This document shows, piece by piece, positions 1 through 6,106 of a stretch of DNA of 6,692 bases. Location: the NCBI GenBank assembly GCA_030598645.1, contig JAUVPN010000152.1:1-6692 (forward strand). The letters run 5' to 3'. The notes beneath the pieces are model-generated. The model saw nothing but the letters and a program-made list of their open reading frames with translations, was not told the origin of the DNA and did not search any database. The DNA is from Hyphomicrobium sp. (lineage in GTDB: Bacteria > Pseudomonadota > Alphaproteobacteria > Rhizobiales > Hyphomicrobiaceae). The position numbers were made by a program, and so were the translations under genes. How positions within the stretch are numbered: the stretch's first letter is position 1; every line of letters starts with the position of its first letter.

Positions 1-542
1 AGCAGAACGGTGCGCCACGCGGTTAAGCTCCAAGGTTTCAGGATATGGGCCAGCGCGAACGCGGCCTGCGCCACAGGCGGATAAACTGTCTTAAGTTCAG
101 GGTGATTAATGCGCTCGGCGACAGGGCCGGCCGCTTCGGCCAGCCGCGCAAAAGCGCTGGGGGCGTTTGGCTGGCGCGCGGACTGCGGAGAGGCCGCATA
201 CGGGTCCTCGCCACTCATGGTCACGGCCCCGTCCCACAAATAGCGTTGGTAGTCATCCTCCAGGATTGGCTCGCTAGCAAAAAACACCAGTCGTGCCGCC
301 AAGCCAAAAACGATAATAGTCGCGGTGAAGGTCCTTACGGTTGCCGCTTCAGCCATTAGCGATTTTGCGATCAGCGGTGGGAGCGCGATGCAGAAGACAA
401 TGCCCGCGACGACGAGCCCTGCGACGAGCGCGAACACCGGCATGTCGGCGACTTCGTAATCGTTGCCGAAAAGTGGCGACGCGGCCGTGAGAGCGATGGA
501 AAACGCAACAAATAGCAGGCCGAGCACGGCCCAGCCTGCCAT
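1..542 (-). CDS. GT-C / DUF2029-like polytopic glycosyltransferase, N-terminal part (runs off left edge)
   Basis: This leftward open frame has no stop down to position 1, so only the first 180 codons are present. Residues about 4-21, 35-58 and 72-89 are strongly hydrophobic and look like membrane segments. They are followed by an acidic pair and an aromatic motif, EDDYQRYLWDG (95-105), then DPY (113-115), and later HPELKTVYPPVAQ (147-159). This arrangement (DD, RYxWDG, NPY-like, then YPP) is what I know from membrane mannosyltransferases of the PIG-M/DUF2029 type, which use a polyprenyl-phosphate sugar donor; D96/D97 would be the catalytic or metal acids. The sugar and acceptor cannot be told. 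The ATG at 542 lacks a clear ribosome site; a TTG at 545 and an in-frame ATG near 646 inside the upstream small gene are alternatives. The 59-bp gap from that gene suggests co-transcription or coupling. Confidence 0.72.
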   Translation of the reverse strand, partial: MAGWAVLGLLFVAFSIALTAASPLFGNDYEVADMPVFALVAGLVVAGIVFCIALPPLIAKSLMAEAATVRTFTATIIVFGLAARLVFFASEPILEDDYQRYLWDGAVTMSGEDPYAASPQSARQPNAPSAFARLAEAAGPVAERINHPELKTVYPPVAQAAFALAHILKPWSLTAWRTVL

Positions 543-601
543 CAAAATGCGCGAGGACGCAGCCCGAATTGAGTGAGGGTGCCTGTGTCCGACGCTATGG
601 T

Positions 602-748
602 TCAGTGGGAGCCGCGCGGGGTCACGCACTTGCCCGTGTTGGGATTCCATACCTTCCCATCCGGACATTTCCGCTGCTGGGCGGATGCGTCGAGGCTCAT
701 ACCGGTAAACGCAATGGTCGCCAGCAGTGCAATGAGGGTCTTGGCCAT
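602..748 (-). CDS. small exported peptide with CPDGKVWNPNTGKC motif
   Basis: This encodes 48 residues. Residues 1-23 form a standard Sec signal: MAK, a hydrophobic stretch TLIALLATIAF, and an ASA (21-23) signal peptidase I site. The predicted mature peptide is only about 25 residues, starts QQRK, and has two cysteines (C28, C41) flanking GKVWNPNTGK, so a single disulfide-closed loop in the periplasm is likely. An ATG at 793 in the same frame gives a longer product, but the ATG at 748 has AAGGAGG six bases upstream and a proper signal peptide begins there, so I prefer 748. I recall CPxGxxxNxxTGxC-type short secreted peptides in Rhizobiales, always of unknown function. It lies immediately before the glycosyltransferase on the same strand; a functional link is only a guess. 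Confidence 0.75.
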   Translation of the reverse strand: MAKTLIALLATIAFTGMSLDASAQQRKCPDGKVWNPNTGKCVTPRGSH

Positions 749-754
749 GAAATT

Positions 755-761
755 CCTCCTT
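755..761 (-). promoter_or_regulatory. Shine-Dalgarno AAGGAGG of the small exported peptide
   Basis: On the minus strand the sequence reads AAGGAGG-AATTTC-ATG. This is a near-perfect anti-16S match at ideal spacing, the strongest ribosome site in the window. It settles the start at 748 rather than 793 and implies that the small peptide is made in quantity. Confidence 0.8.
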
Positions 762-774
762 ACTAAAGATCCGT

Positions 775-804
775 TAAATACGGGATAGGTCAAGTTCTTG
801 TCTA
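775..804 (-). promoter_or_regulatory. candidate sigma70-like promoter for the small exported peptide
   Basis: On the minus strand TAGACA (799-804) and TATTTA (775-780) are separated by 18 bases and lie just upstream of the ribosome site. An overlapping choice is TTGACC (788-793) as the -35 with a poorer -10. The resemblance to TTGACA/TATAAT is partial, so this is a suggestion only. Confidence 0.3.
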
Positions 805-880
805 TTCGACGATTACGTCCGCGTGGTTACATCGGATTTCGGTGGTTGCGGCCTTGATTCCGAACATCGTCCAACGCTGG

Positions 881-909
881 TTGCGCGGGGGCACTCGCAC
901 CGCTATCAA
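881..909 (+). promoter_or_regulatory. candidate weak promoter for the DUF2948-hisD block
   Basis: TTGCGC (881-886) and TATCAA (904-909) stand 17 bases apart, about 65 bases before the DUF2948 ATG. The -10 matches four of six consensus bases and the -35 three of six. No other better pair was seen in 749-964. Placed by pattern only. Confidence 0.22.
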
Positions 910-973
910 ACGTGCCTGCGCCCAGGGCCCACAGATCCTGCGCCTAGTAGTGCCTTTTAGCTAATTGGCCAAT

Positions 974-1429
974 ATGGAAAAATTAAAGCTGATAGCTCTG
1001 GATTCCGAAGATCTGCGGGTCCTTTCCTGTCACCTTCAGGACGCCGTCATCCGGGTGGGTGATATGGCCTATCTGAAGGAAAACCTGCGTTTTGCGCTGA
1101 TCGTTAACAGGTTTGACTGGGAGGGTGCGGTTAGCAACGACAAAGGCGAATTCCAACGCCGGCGTACTGGATTGCGGTTCGAGCGGGTTAAGTCGGCGCA
1201 GGTGCACGGGATCGACCTTAAGAATAAGGACTTGGTGCTAGTGTTGCTGGCGGTGGCATTCGAGCCAGGAGAAGAGCCGGAAGGTATGTTGACGCTGCAT
1301 TTTGCCGGTGGTGGCGCGATCCGTCTGAGGGTCGAGTGCATAGAGGCAGAACTGAGCGATTTAGGTGCGGCCTGGCGCACGCATCGCAAGCCGGATCATG
1401 CGCGTGACGATCCTTCTGTGACGTCCTGA
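974..1429 (+). CDS. DUF2948 family protein of unknown function
   Basis: From the ATG at 974 this gives 151 residues, close to what I recall as typical for DUF2948. Recognisable family features are LKLIALDSEDLRVLSCHLQDAV near the N-terminus, RFALIVNRFDWE, the RRRTGLRFERV segment, AVAFEPGE, and the C-terminal GGGAIRLRVECIEAELSDLGAAW. It has no signal peptide or membrane segment and looks cytosolic. A TTG at 965 in the same frame would add MAN; neither start has a clear Shine-Dalgarno, and the family's usual beginning fits ATG 974. It ends in tandem stops TGATGA. In many alphaproteobacteria this gene sits between murA and hisD; here hisD follows 39 bp later but murA does not precede it. Biochemical role is unknown; association with hisD is by position only. 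Confidence 0.85.
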   Translation: MEKLKLIALDSEDLRVLSCHLQDAVIRVGDMAYLKENLRFALIVNRFDWEGAVSNDKGEFQRRRTGLRFERVKSAQVHGIDLKNKDLVLVLLAVAFEPGEEPEGMLTLHFAGGGAIRLRVECIEAELSDLGAAWRTHRKPDHARDDPSVTS

Positions 1430-1468
1430 TGATTTCCAAGGGAGACGGCTGCATAAGCCGAGCACGAA

Positions 1469-2779
1469 ATGCCGAAGCGACTTAGGACGGCAGAAGCCGG
1501 CTTTGAAAAGGCTTTCCGTGCCTTCCTTGCGGAGAAGCGCGAAACTTCGGCCGACATTGAGGCGGCTGTGGGGCAGATCTTGGCCGAGGTTAAGGGGCGC
1601 GGCGATGCGGCGCTCTCAGATTTTTCGCGCAAGTTCGATCACGTTGAGCTGGAAAAGGCGGGTCTGAGGGTCACGAAGAAAGAGATGCATGCCGCGCTAA
1701 ACGCGTGCGACAAGGAGGCAATTGCGGCGATCGAGCTCGCGGGCAATCGTATCGCGGATCATCATCAGCGCCAACTTCCGATCAACGAGCGTTACACCGA
1801 CGAGATGGGGGTCGAACTCGGCTGGCGGTGGACGGCGGTCGAGTCGGCAGGACTTTACGTCCCAGGCGGACTCGCTTCTTATCCAAGTTCTGTGCTCATG
1901 AACGTCATCCCCGCCAAGGTGGCGGGCGTGCCTCGTCTCGTCATGGCCGTGCCAGCGCCTAAGGGGGAGCTCAATCCTTTGGTGCTGGCTACCGCGCATC
2001 TGAACGGCGTGGAGGAAGTCTTTCGCATCGGCGGCGCGCAGGCCGTTGCCGCACTCGCGTATGGTACTGAAACAATAGCGCCGGTTACCAAGATCGTGGG
2101 GCCGGGGAACGCCTATGTAGCCGCCGCAAAGCGCCAGGTTTTTGGCACGGTCGGAATCGACAGTATCGCTGGGCCCTCTGAGGTGTTGGTGATCGCCGAC
2201 AAGCACAATGATCCCAACTGGATCGCAGCTGATCTTCTGGCGCAGGCCGAGCACGACACGGCTGCACAATCTATCCTCATGACAGACGATGCGGCGTTTG
2301 CGCGTACCGTCGAAGTGGCGGTAGAGCGTCAGCTGGAGAAATTACCGCGCGGCAACATTGCGGGGGAAAGCTGGAGCGTATTCGGTGCGATCATCGAGCT
2401 TTCGTCGCTCAACGAAGCACCAGCTCTCGCCGATAGAATAGCGGCGGAGCACTTGGAGATTGCAACCCAGGATGCGGAGGGCTTGTCTGATAAGATTCGC
2501 AATGCGGGAGCCATCTTTCTTGGCAACCAAACGCCGGAGATGATCGGCGACTATGTTGCGGGCTCTAATCACGTATTGCCAACTGCGCGCAGCGCGCGAT
2601 TTTCTTCGGGGCTAGGCGTGCTAGATTTCATGAAGCGGACTTCACTGTTGAAGCTCAGCGGGGCGGCTCTAGCCGCGCTGGCACCTGCAGCCATGGTTCT
2701 GGCCCGTGCGGAGGGCCTGGAAGCGCATCGTCGCTCTGCTGAGATCCGGCTTGATCGTGTGGCGCGCGGCACCCCATGA
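1469..2779 (+). CDS. hisD: histidinol dehydrogenase
   Basis: HisD oxidises L-histidinol to L-histidine in two NAD-dependent steps, the end of histidine biosynthesis, as a cytosolic zinc homodimer. The product is 436 residues, full length for the family. Expected landmarks are all present: GLYVPGG (128-134), [14 protein letters not shown] (187-200), KIVGPGN (208-214), GPSEVLV (235-241), the zinc ligands Q259 and H262 in LLAQAEHD, catalytic E327-H328 in AAEHLEI, zinc ligand D361 in [13 protein letters not shown], and H420 near the C-terminus. An in-frame TAA just upstream (1454-1456) confines the start to ATG 1469; its ribosome site is weak. The stop overlaps the start of the UPF0262 gene as ATGA, implying translational coupling. 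The gene appears intact and functional. Confidence 0.98.
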   Translation: MPKRLRTAEAGFEKAFRAFLAEKRETSADIEAAVGQILAEVKGRGDAALSDFSRKFDHVELEKAGLRVTKKEMHAALNACDKEAIAAIELAGNRIADHHQRQLPINERYTDEMGVELGWRWTAVESAGLYVPGGLASYPSSVLMNVIPAKVAGVPRLVMAVPAPKGELNPLVLATAHLNGVEEVFRIGGAQAVAALAYGTETIAPVTKIVGPGNAYVAAAKRQVFGTVGIDSIAGPSEVLVIADKHNDPNWIAADLLAQAEHDTAAQSILMTDDAAFARTVEVAVERQLEKLPRGNIAGESWSVFGAIIELSSLNEAPALADRIAAEHLEIATQDAEGLSDKIRNAGAIFLGNQTPEMIGDYVAGSNHVLPTARSARFSSGLGVLDFMKRTSLLKLSGAALAALAPAAMVLARAEGLEAHRRSAEIRLDRVARGTP

Positions 2780-3273
2780 GCGAAGCAGACACGCCGGCTG
2801 AGGACAGTAATTGCAGGCTCGTCGCGATCACGCTAGACGAAAAGTCGACCGCGACCTCCAACCTCAATATCGAGCATGAGCGCGAGGTGGCGATCTTCGA
2901 TATCTTGGAAGGAAATTCCTTTGCTCTAGAGGGGCGAGAGGGCGGCCCCTACAAATTGGATCTTTCGATTATTGAGGACCGGCTTGTACTCGCCGTTGCC
3001 ACTGAGAGCGACGAAGAGCTCATCACGCACATGCTCTCGCTAACGCCGTTGAAGCGGATTATGAAGGACTATTTTCTCGTATGTGAGAGCTACTATGAGG
3101 CAATTCGCACTGCGCCACCTTCGCATATTCAGGCGATCGATATGGGGCGTCGCGGATTGCACGATGAGGGAAGCGGCGTCCTGCTGGAGCGGCTTACTGG
3201 GAAGATCGCGGTCGATCTCGATACAGCACGACGACTTTTCACGCTGATCTGTGCGCTTCACTGGAAGGGTTAG
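2776..3273 (+). CDS. UPF0262 family protein of unknown function
   Basis: The 165-residue product shows the hallmarks of UPF0262, an alphaproteobacterial family: [11 protein letters not shown] near residue 14, [49 protein letters not shown], the very conserved [14 protein letters not shown], and [16 protein letters not shown] at the end. It has no signal peptide or transmembrane segment. Its ATG overlaps the hisD stop (ATGA, 2776-2779), so it is probably translated by ribosomes leaving hisD. The phosphatase gene starts 5 bp after its TAG stop. The tight packing between hisD and a phosphatase makes a shared transcript very likely, but no activity is known to me for the family, and a role in histidine metabolism is not shown. 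Confidence 0.93.
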   Translation: MSEADTPAEDSNCRLVAITLDEKSTATSNLNIEHEREVAIFDILEGNSFALEGREGGPYKLDLSIIEDRLVLAVATESDEELITHMLSLTPLKRIMKDYFLVCESYYEAIRTAPPSHIQAIDMGRRGLHDEGSGVLLERLTGKIAVDLDTARRLFTLICALHWKG

Positions 3274-3278
3274 CCCTC

Positions 3279-3800
3279 ATGTCTCGCCAGGTCGTGGGCG
3301 GAAGCCAGGCGGAAATTTCTGATCTAGCGAGCGGTAAGGCTGATGCGGTGCCGCGCGAGTTGCCAAGTGCAGTGCTTTTCGCCTGCACCATGAATGCCGT
3401 GCGCTCGGTTATGGCCGCGGAAATTCTACGCCATCTTGCTGGTCAGCGAACATATGTGAGATCGGCGGGTGTGCGCGCAGGTGAGCCTGATCCCTTTGTG
3501 GCGATCGTAATGAACGAAATTGGCATCGATGTATCGCAGCACAATCCGCACACCTTGCAGGACCTCCACGATACGTCCTTTGATCTCATCGTCACCCTGT
3601 CGCCCGAGGCGCATCACCAGGCGCTCGAACTAACGCGCACCATGGCGGTTGAAGTCGAGTACTGGCCGACGCTCGATGCGACGATGATGTTGGGTCACGC
3701 CAGCCGCGACCAGATCTTGGACTACTATCGCAGGGTACGCGACCAGCTGTTTGAGAAGATCAAGCAGTACTTTGGTTTCGAGGGCGGTCCGACAGTGTGA
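3279..3800 (+). CDS. low-molecular-weight protein-tyrosine-phosphatase / ArsC-like phosphatase
   Basis: The fold is recognised from the P-loop CTMNAVRS (C36 to S43, CX5R) after the strand AVLFA, then MAAEIL, SAGVRAGEPDP, and a late acid D133 in WPTLDAT that could be the general acid. The nucleophile would be C36 and the phosphate-binding residue R42. The second P-loop cysteine found in classical LMW-PTPs (CxGNxCRS) is replaced by valine, so thioredoxin-type arsenate reduction is doubtful and phosphatase activity on an unknown substrate is more likely. From ATG 3279 (GGAAGGG nine bases upstream) there are 35 residues before the cysteine, longer than usual; GTG 3348, with TAAGG eight bases upstream, would give a compact 150-residue protein beginning MPRELPSAVLF. 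It follows UPF0262 by 5 bp and is the last gene of the rightward block. Confidence 0.87.
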   Translation: MSRQVVGGSQAEISDLASGKADAVPRELPSAVLFACTMNAVRSVMAAEILRHLAGQRTYVRSAGVRAGEPDPFVAIVMNEIGIDVSQHNPHTLQDLHDTSFDLIVTLSPEAHHQALELTRTMAVEVEYWPTLDATMMLGHASRDQILDYYRRVRDQLFEKIKQYFGFEGGPTV

Positions 3801-3808
3801 CGCGCTAG

Positions 3809-5143
3809 CTAAGAGACTTCATCATGTGGCTGGGAGTGGCGCTCGCCTATTAGATACCAGGTCTCTTGCGCGCCAAGGCCCTTAATGTCGACGGACCCAC
3901 GCGGCTCAAATTCAAATGCGTTGCTGAGGTGCTCGTGACATCTCGGGCAAATCAAAATGCGGCCCGGTTTAGAAAGGCCCTCTAGTCGGCTCGCCAAATT
4001 TACGGGGTCACCCCACACATCGTAGCTGAACTTGCGGGTGCCAATGACCCCTGCCGTCACCGCCCCCGAGGCGAGCCCGACGCGAATATTGATATTATGG
4101 CCCGTTTCTGTGCGCAGTCGTGCGATGCAATCGAGCATATCGAGTCCCATGCGCGCCAGCCGCTGAGTGTGATCGGGGACCGGCTCGGGCAGCCCCGCTA
4201 CAACCATGTAGGCATCTCCAATAGTCTTGATCTTCTCCACTCCGTGACGGACAGCAAGCGCGTCGAACTCCGACACAATGCGGCTCAGCAAGTTGACAGT
4301 CTCATCCGCACCAAGTCCGCGCGCCAAGGAGACAAAGCCAGTGATATCAGAGAACATGATCGAGGCATCATCGATGCTATCAGCGATGACCGCGCCAGGT
4401 CTGGCCTTCAGACGCTCCACGATGGCGTCGGGTAGCGTGTTGCGTAACACAGCATCGGTCTCGGCCTTTGCGCGCTCCACCAAACTAAACGCATACCAGA
4501 CGCACGCTGCGATAATGAGGACAGTTGTGATTGCTCCCTGTACGTACAGAGCGTCTGCCACGGGCTGCTCGTGTGGCGCGATGCGGCCTTCGGCCGGAAA
4601 CCAGAACCAGACGCATAGATGCAGTATCAGGCCGAGGAGTACGACCGCGGCAATAAGCCAAAGACGTTTCAGTCCAAAAATGACGAAGGGGGCTGCTGCA
4701 GCAACAATGTATTGGAGCTGTGTGCCGGCCTCGCGGCTGAAAAAATCACCAAAACCAAGCAGAGCAGCGTATTCAGCGCCGACGAGCAGGAGACCGCCTG
4801 CTATCTCATTGATGCGGTGCGCCAGTGGCACTAGGAGGGCCGCAATAACGAGCGCCAAATTGAGAAGTATCATCGGCGCATAGGTCGTGAAGTCCTGGAT
4901 CGCTTGTTGGATGGCATAGATCAACGTCGTGATCGCAATCAAGTATGCGACCATGTTGAGGATCTTGAGCCGTCGTCTGGTGTCGGGCGGGTAGTGCGCC
5001 GTCCCCGCCTCGGCCAGACGACGTGCAATAGCGCGCAGCCGCCGGACGAATGGCAGATGGCGGACGAGCTTCAGGCGCGCGCTCAGCTCCGAAGCGAGTG
5101 TTCGCAAGAACGGTATGGTAGGTATTTCGCTGATCGCACGCAT
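3809..5143 (-). CDS. six-TM membrane-bound class III adenylate cyclase
   Basis: The 444-residue protein has a basic cytosolic N-terminus (1-60), six hydrophobic helices at about 61-80, 87-108, 113-131, 142-158, 161-182 and 199-222, a short linker, and a class III catalytic domain from about 254 to 433. Metal-binding aspartates are D266 (FSDITGF) and D310 (KTIGDAYM). The residues that select the base are K306 and D375 (FSYDVWGDPVN), the Lys/Asp pair of adenylate rather than guanylate cyclases. Transition-state residues N382 and R386 lie in VNLASRLE. All catalytic positions are kept, so it should form a homodimer making cAMP from ATP. A CPRCHEH cluster (399-405) is unusual. ATG 5143 has AGGG four bases upstream. 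It follows the Crp-type gene by 79 bp on the same strand, suggesting that the enzyme and a cAMP reader are co-expressed. Confidence 0.93.
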   Translation of the reverse strand: MRAISEIPTIPFLRTLASELSARLKLVRHLPFVRRLRAIARRLAEAGTAHYPPDTRRRLKILNMVAYLIAITTLIYAIQQAIQDFTTYAPMILLNLALVIAALLVPLAHRINEIAGGLLLVGAEYAALLGFGDFFSREAGTQLQYIVAAAAPFVIFGLKRLWLIAAVVLLGLILHLCVWFWFPAEGRIAPHEQPVADALYVQGAITTVLIIAACVWYAFSLVERAKAETDAVLRNTLPDAIVERLKARPGAVIADSIDDASIMFSDITGFVSLARGLGADETVNLLSRIVSEFDALAVRHGVEKIKTIGDAYMVVAGLPEPVPDHTQRLARMGLDMLDCIARLRTETGHNINIRVGLASGAVTAGVIGTRKFSYDVWGDPVNLASRLEGLSKPGRILICPRCHEHLSNAFEFEPRGSVDIKGLGAQETWYLIGERHSQPHDEVS

Positions 5144-5201
5144 GGGACCCTGCTCTCGGGAAAGGCGATCCCATCTTAACCTAGGGTGCGCGTTGCGGCT
5201 A

Positions 5202-5227
5202 AGTGAGGTTCCCTGTCGGTCCTCACT
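5202..5227. repeat. perfect 7-bp inverted repeat at the regulator-cyclase junction
   Basis: AGTGAGG (5202-5208) and CCTCACT (5221-5227) are exact reverse complements separated by 12 bases, and the right arm includes the stop codon of the regulator gene. In the leftward transcript it could form a hairpin between the two genes, but no U-run follows, so it is not a standard terminator. As DNA it could be a protein-binding dyad in front of the cyclase. Its function is not known. Confidence 0.5.
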
Positions 5228-5921
5228 CTGCCCCGGCGATCATCTGCAACGCGACTAAATCGCATACAATCTGGGTCCCGTTGCGTTCGAGAGCACCGCT
5301 CGTTTCTAGAAGCGAAAGTGCCGTGTTAACCTTCGGCCGGCTTGCACCGATGAGCAAGGCAAGCTCGCTCTGGGACATTGGCAGCTGGATCTCTACACGG
5401 CCCTCCTCAAGTTCAGGCGATTTCTGGCGCGCTGCTGCAAGGAAAAAGCGGGCAAGGCGGCCTTCAATGGGGTAAAGCGCGATAGCTTCTAGCTGCTGGT
5501 CCGCGTCACGCAAGCGCGAGCAAAGGAAACCTATGGCGGCCTCGCCTAAGACGGGTCGCGTGTCGACCAATCGTTTGAAGGATGGCTTGGACAGACTAAG
5601 TGCGACTACCTTGTTGACGGCGGTCGCATCGGCCGTACGGGTTCCTTCATCAAGCATGGCAATCTCGCCAAAGATAGCGCCAGGCTCCGCGTGCGCGAAA
5701 GAGAGCTCGCGGCCTTCTGCGGTGAGCACTGAAAGCCGTACGCGACCTTCGACGACGAGGTAGATCTCGCGGCCTACGTCGCCACGTGCGAAAATAACTT
5801 GGTTCGTGGCGAAGGTGACCTCGCGCATCTCGTCGGCCACGGCGCGTTGATCCGCCTCCTCAAGCGAGCCAAATAGTTGGGTTTTGCCAAGTAGTTCGAC
5901 AATGGCAGTCTTGGCAATCAT
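5223..5921 (-). CDS. Crp/Fnr family transcriptional regulator with cNMP-binding domain
   Basis: The 232-residue cytosolic protein has a cyclic-nucleotide-binding beta-roll (about 16-115), a dimerisation helix (about 122-148) and a Crp-type winged HTH (about 150-225). The phosphate-binding cassette FGEIAMLDEGTRTADA (84-99) retains G85, E86, R95 and T96, equivalents of residues that hold cAMP in E. coli CRP, so cNMP binding is credible. There are no N-terminal cysteines for an Fnr iron-sulfur cluster. The recognition helix ASRPKVNTALSLL (193-205) keeps the first arginine of CRP (R195) but has Pro196 and Thr200 where E. coli CRP has E181 and R185, so a TGTGA target should not be assumed. ATG 5921 has AGGAT about six to seven bases upstream. 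It is transcribed leftward ahead of the adenylate cyclase and is probably its partner or regulator. Confidence 0.93.
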   Translation of the reverse strand: MIAKTAIVELLGKTQLFGSLEEADQRAVADEMREVTFATNQVIFARGDVGREIYLVVEGRVRLSVLTAEGRELSFAHAEPGAIFGEIAMLDEGTRTADATAVNKVVALSLSKPSFKRLVDTRPVLGEAAIGFLCSRLRDADQQLEAIALYPIEGRLARFFLAAARQKSPELEEGRVEIQLPMSQSELALLIGASRPKVNTALSLLETSGALERNGTQIVCDLVALQMIAGAE

Positions 5922-5952
5922 GGCAGATCCTGTTGGCGTAAGGATATGTGTA

Positions 5953-5982
5953 ATTTAGCCCGAAAACGCTGCGCCTTGGCAA
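5953..5982 (-). promoter_or_regulatory. candidate sigma70-like promoter for the Crp-type regulator
   Basis: On the minus strand TTGCCA (5977-5982) and CTAAAT (5953-5958) are separated by 18 bases, about 32 bases before the ATG. The -35 matches TTGACA at four positions. A GGCAA-N7-TTGCC dyad overlaps this -35. Placed by eye; moderate to low trust. Confidence 0.3.
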
Positions 5983-5994
5983 CGGCGGATTGCC
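5978..5994. promoter_or_regulatory. GGCAA-N7-TTGCC dyad overlapping the putative -35 (possible operator)
   Basis: GGCAA (5978-5982) and TTGCC (5990-5994) are exact reverse complements seven bases apart. The dyad covers the proposed -35 of the regulator gene, a position where a bound protein would repress. Arms of five bases arise by chance fairly often, so this is only a candidate. Confidence 0.22.
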
Positions 5995-6079
5995 TCTTGC
6001 TTTTCGAGGACGCCCTTTGCATTGTCTATACTTAAGTCCGCCGCGTCTACCACCATAAGAACAATTGGAATTTCGTCGA

Positions 6080-6106
6080 GGTACCGGCTTCCGCCATACC
6101 GGTGCC
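6080..6106. repeat. 8-bp inverted repeat (hairpin) in the divergent intergenic region
   Basis: GGTACCGG (6080-6087) and CCGGTGCC (6099-6106) pair over eight positions with one G-T wobble across an 11-base loop. Neither side has a T-run, so it is not a clear terminator. It may be a leader structure or binding site ahead of maf, or chance. Confidence 0.35.

Noticed and set aside
45..359. 104-codon plus-strand open frame at the left edge
   Set aside because: The minus-strand frame here gives a coherent membrane glycosyltransferase (EDDYQRYLWDG, HPELKTVYPP), so the plus frame is its shadow.
555..590. Imperfect hairpin (GGACACAG / CTGCGTCC on the minus strand) between the small peptide and the glycosyltransferase
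   Set aside because: One mismatch, a 20-base loop and no U-run; too weak to call a terminator or leader.
842..964. 40-codon GTG-started frame just before DUF2948
   Set aside because: No ribosome site, no recognisable motif, and the length is within chance for this GC content.
1697..2269. 190-codon open frame opposite hisD on the minus strand
   Set aside because: It lies wholly inside an intact hisD, its protein is rich in Arg/His/Cys with no recognisable motif, and no ribosome site precedes it. It is a shadow of the coding strand.
4278..4883. 201-codon plus-strand open frame opposite the adenylate cyclase
   Set aside because: Fully antisense to a well-supported gene; its translation is Ser/Arg/Ala-rich low-complexity text typical of shadows.
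4806..5174. 122-codon minus-strand frame overlapping the cyclase start
   Set aside because: Same strand but other frame; translation has no motif and the cyclase frame explains the sequence.
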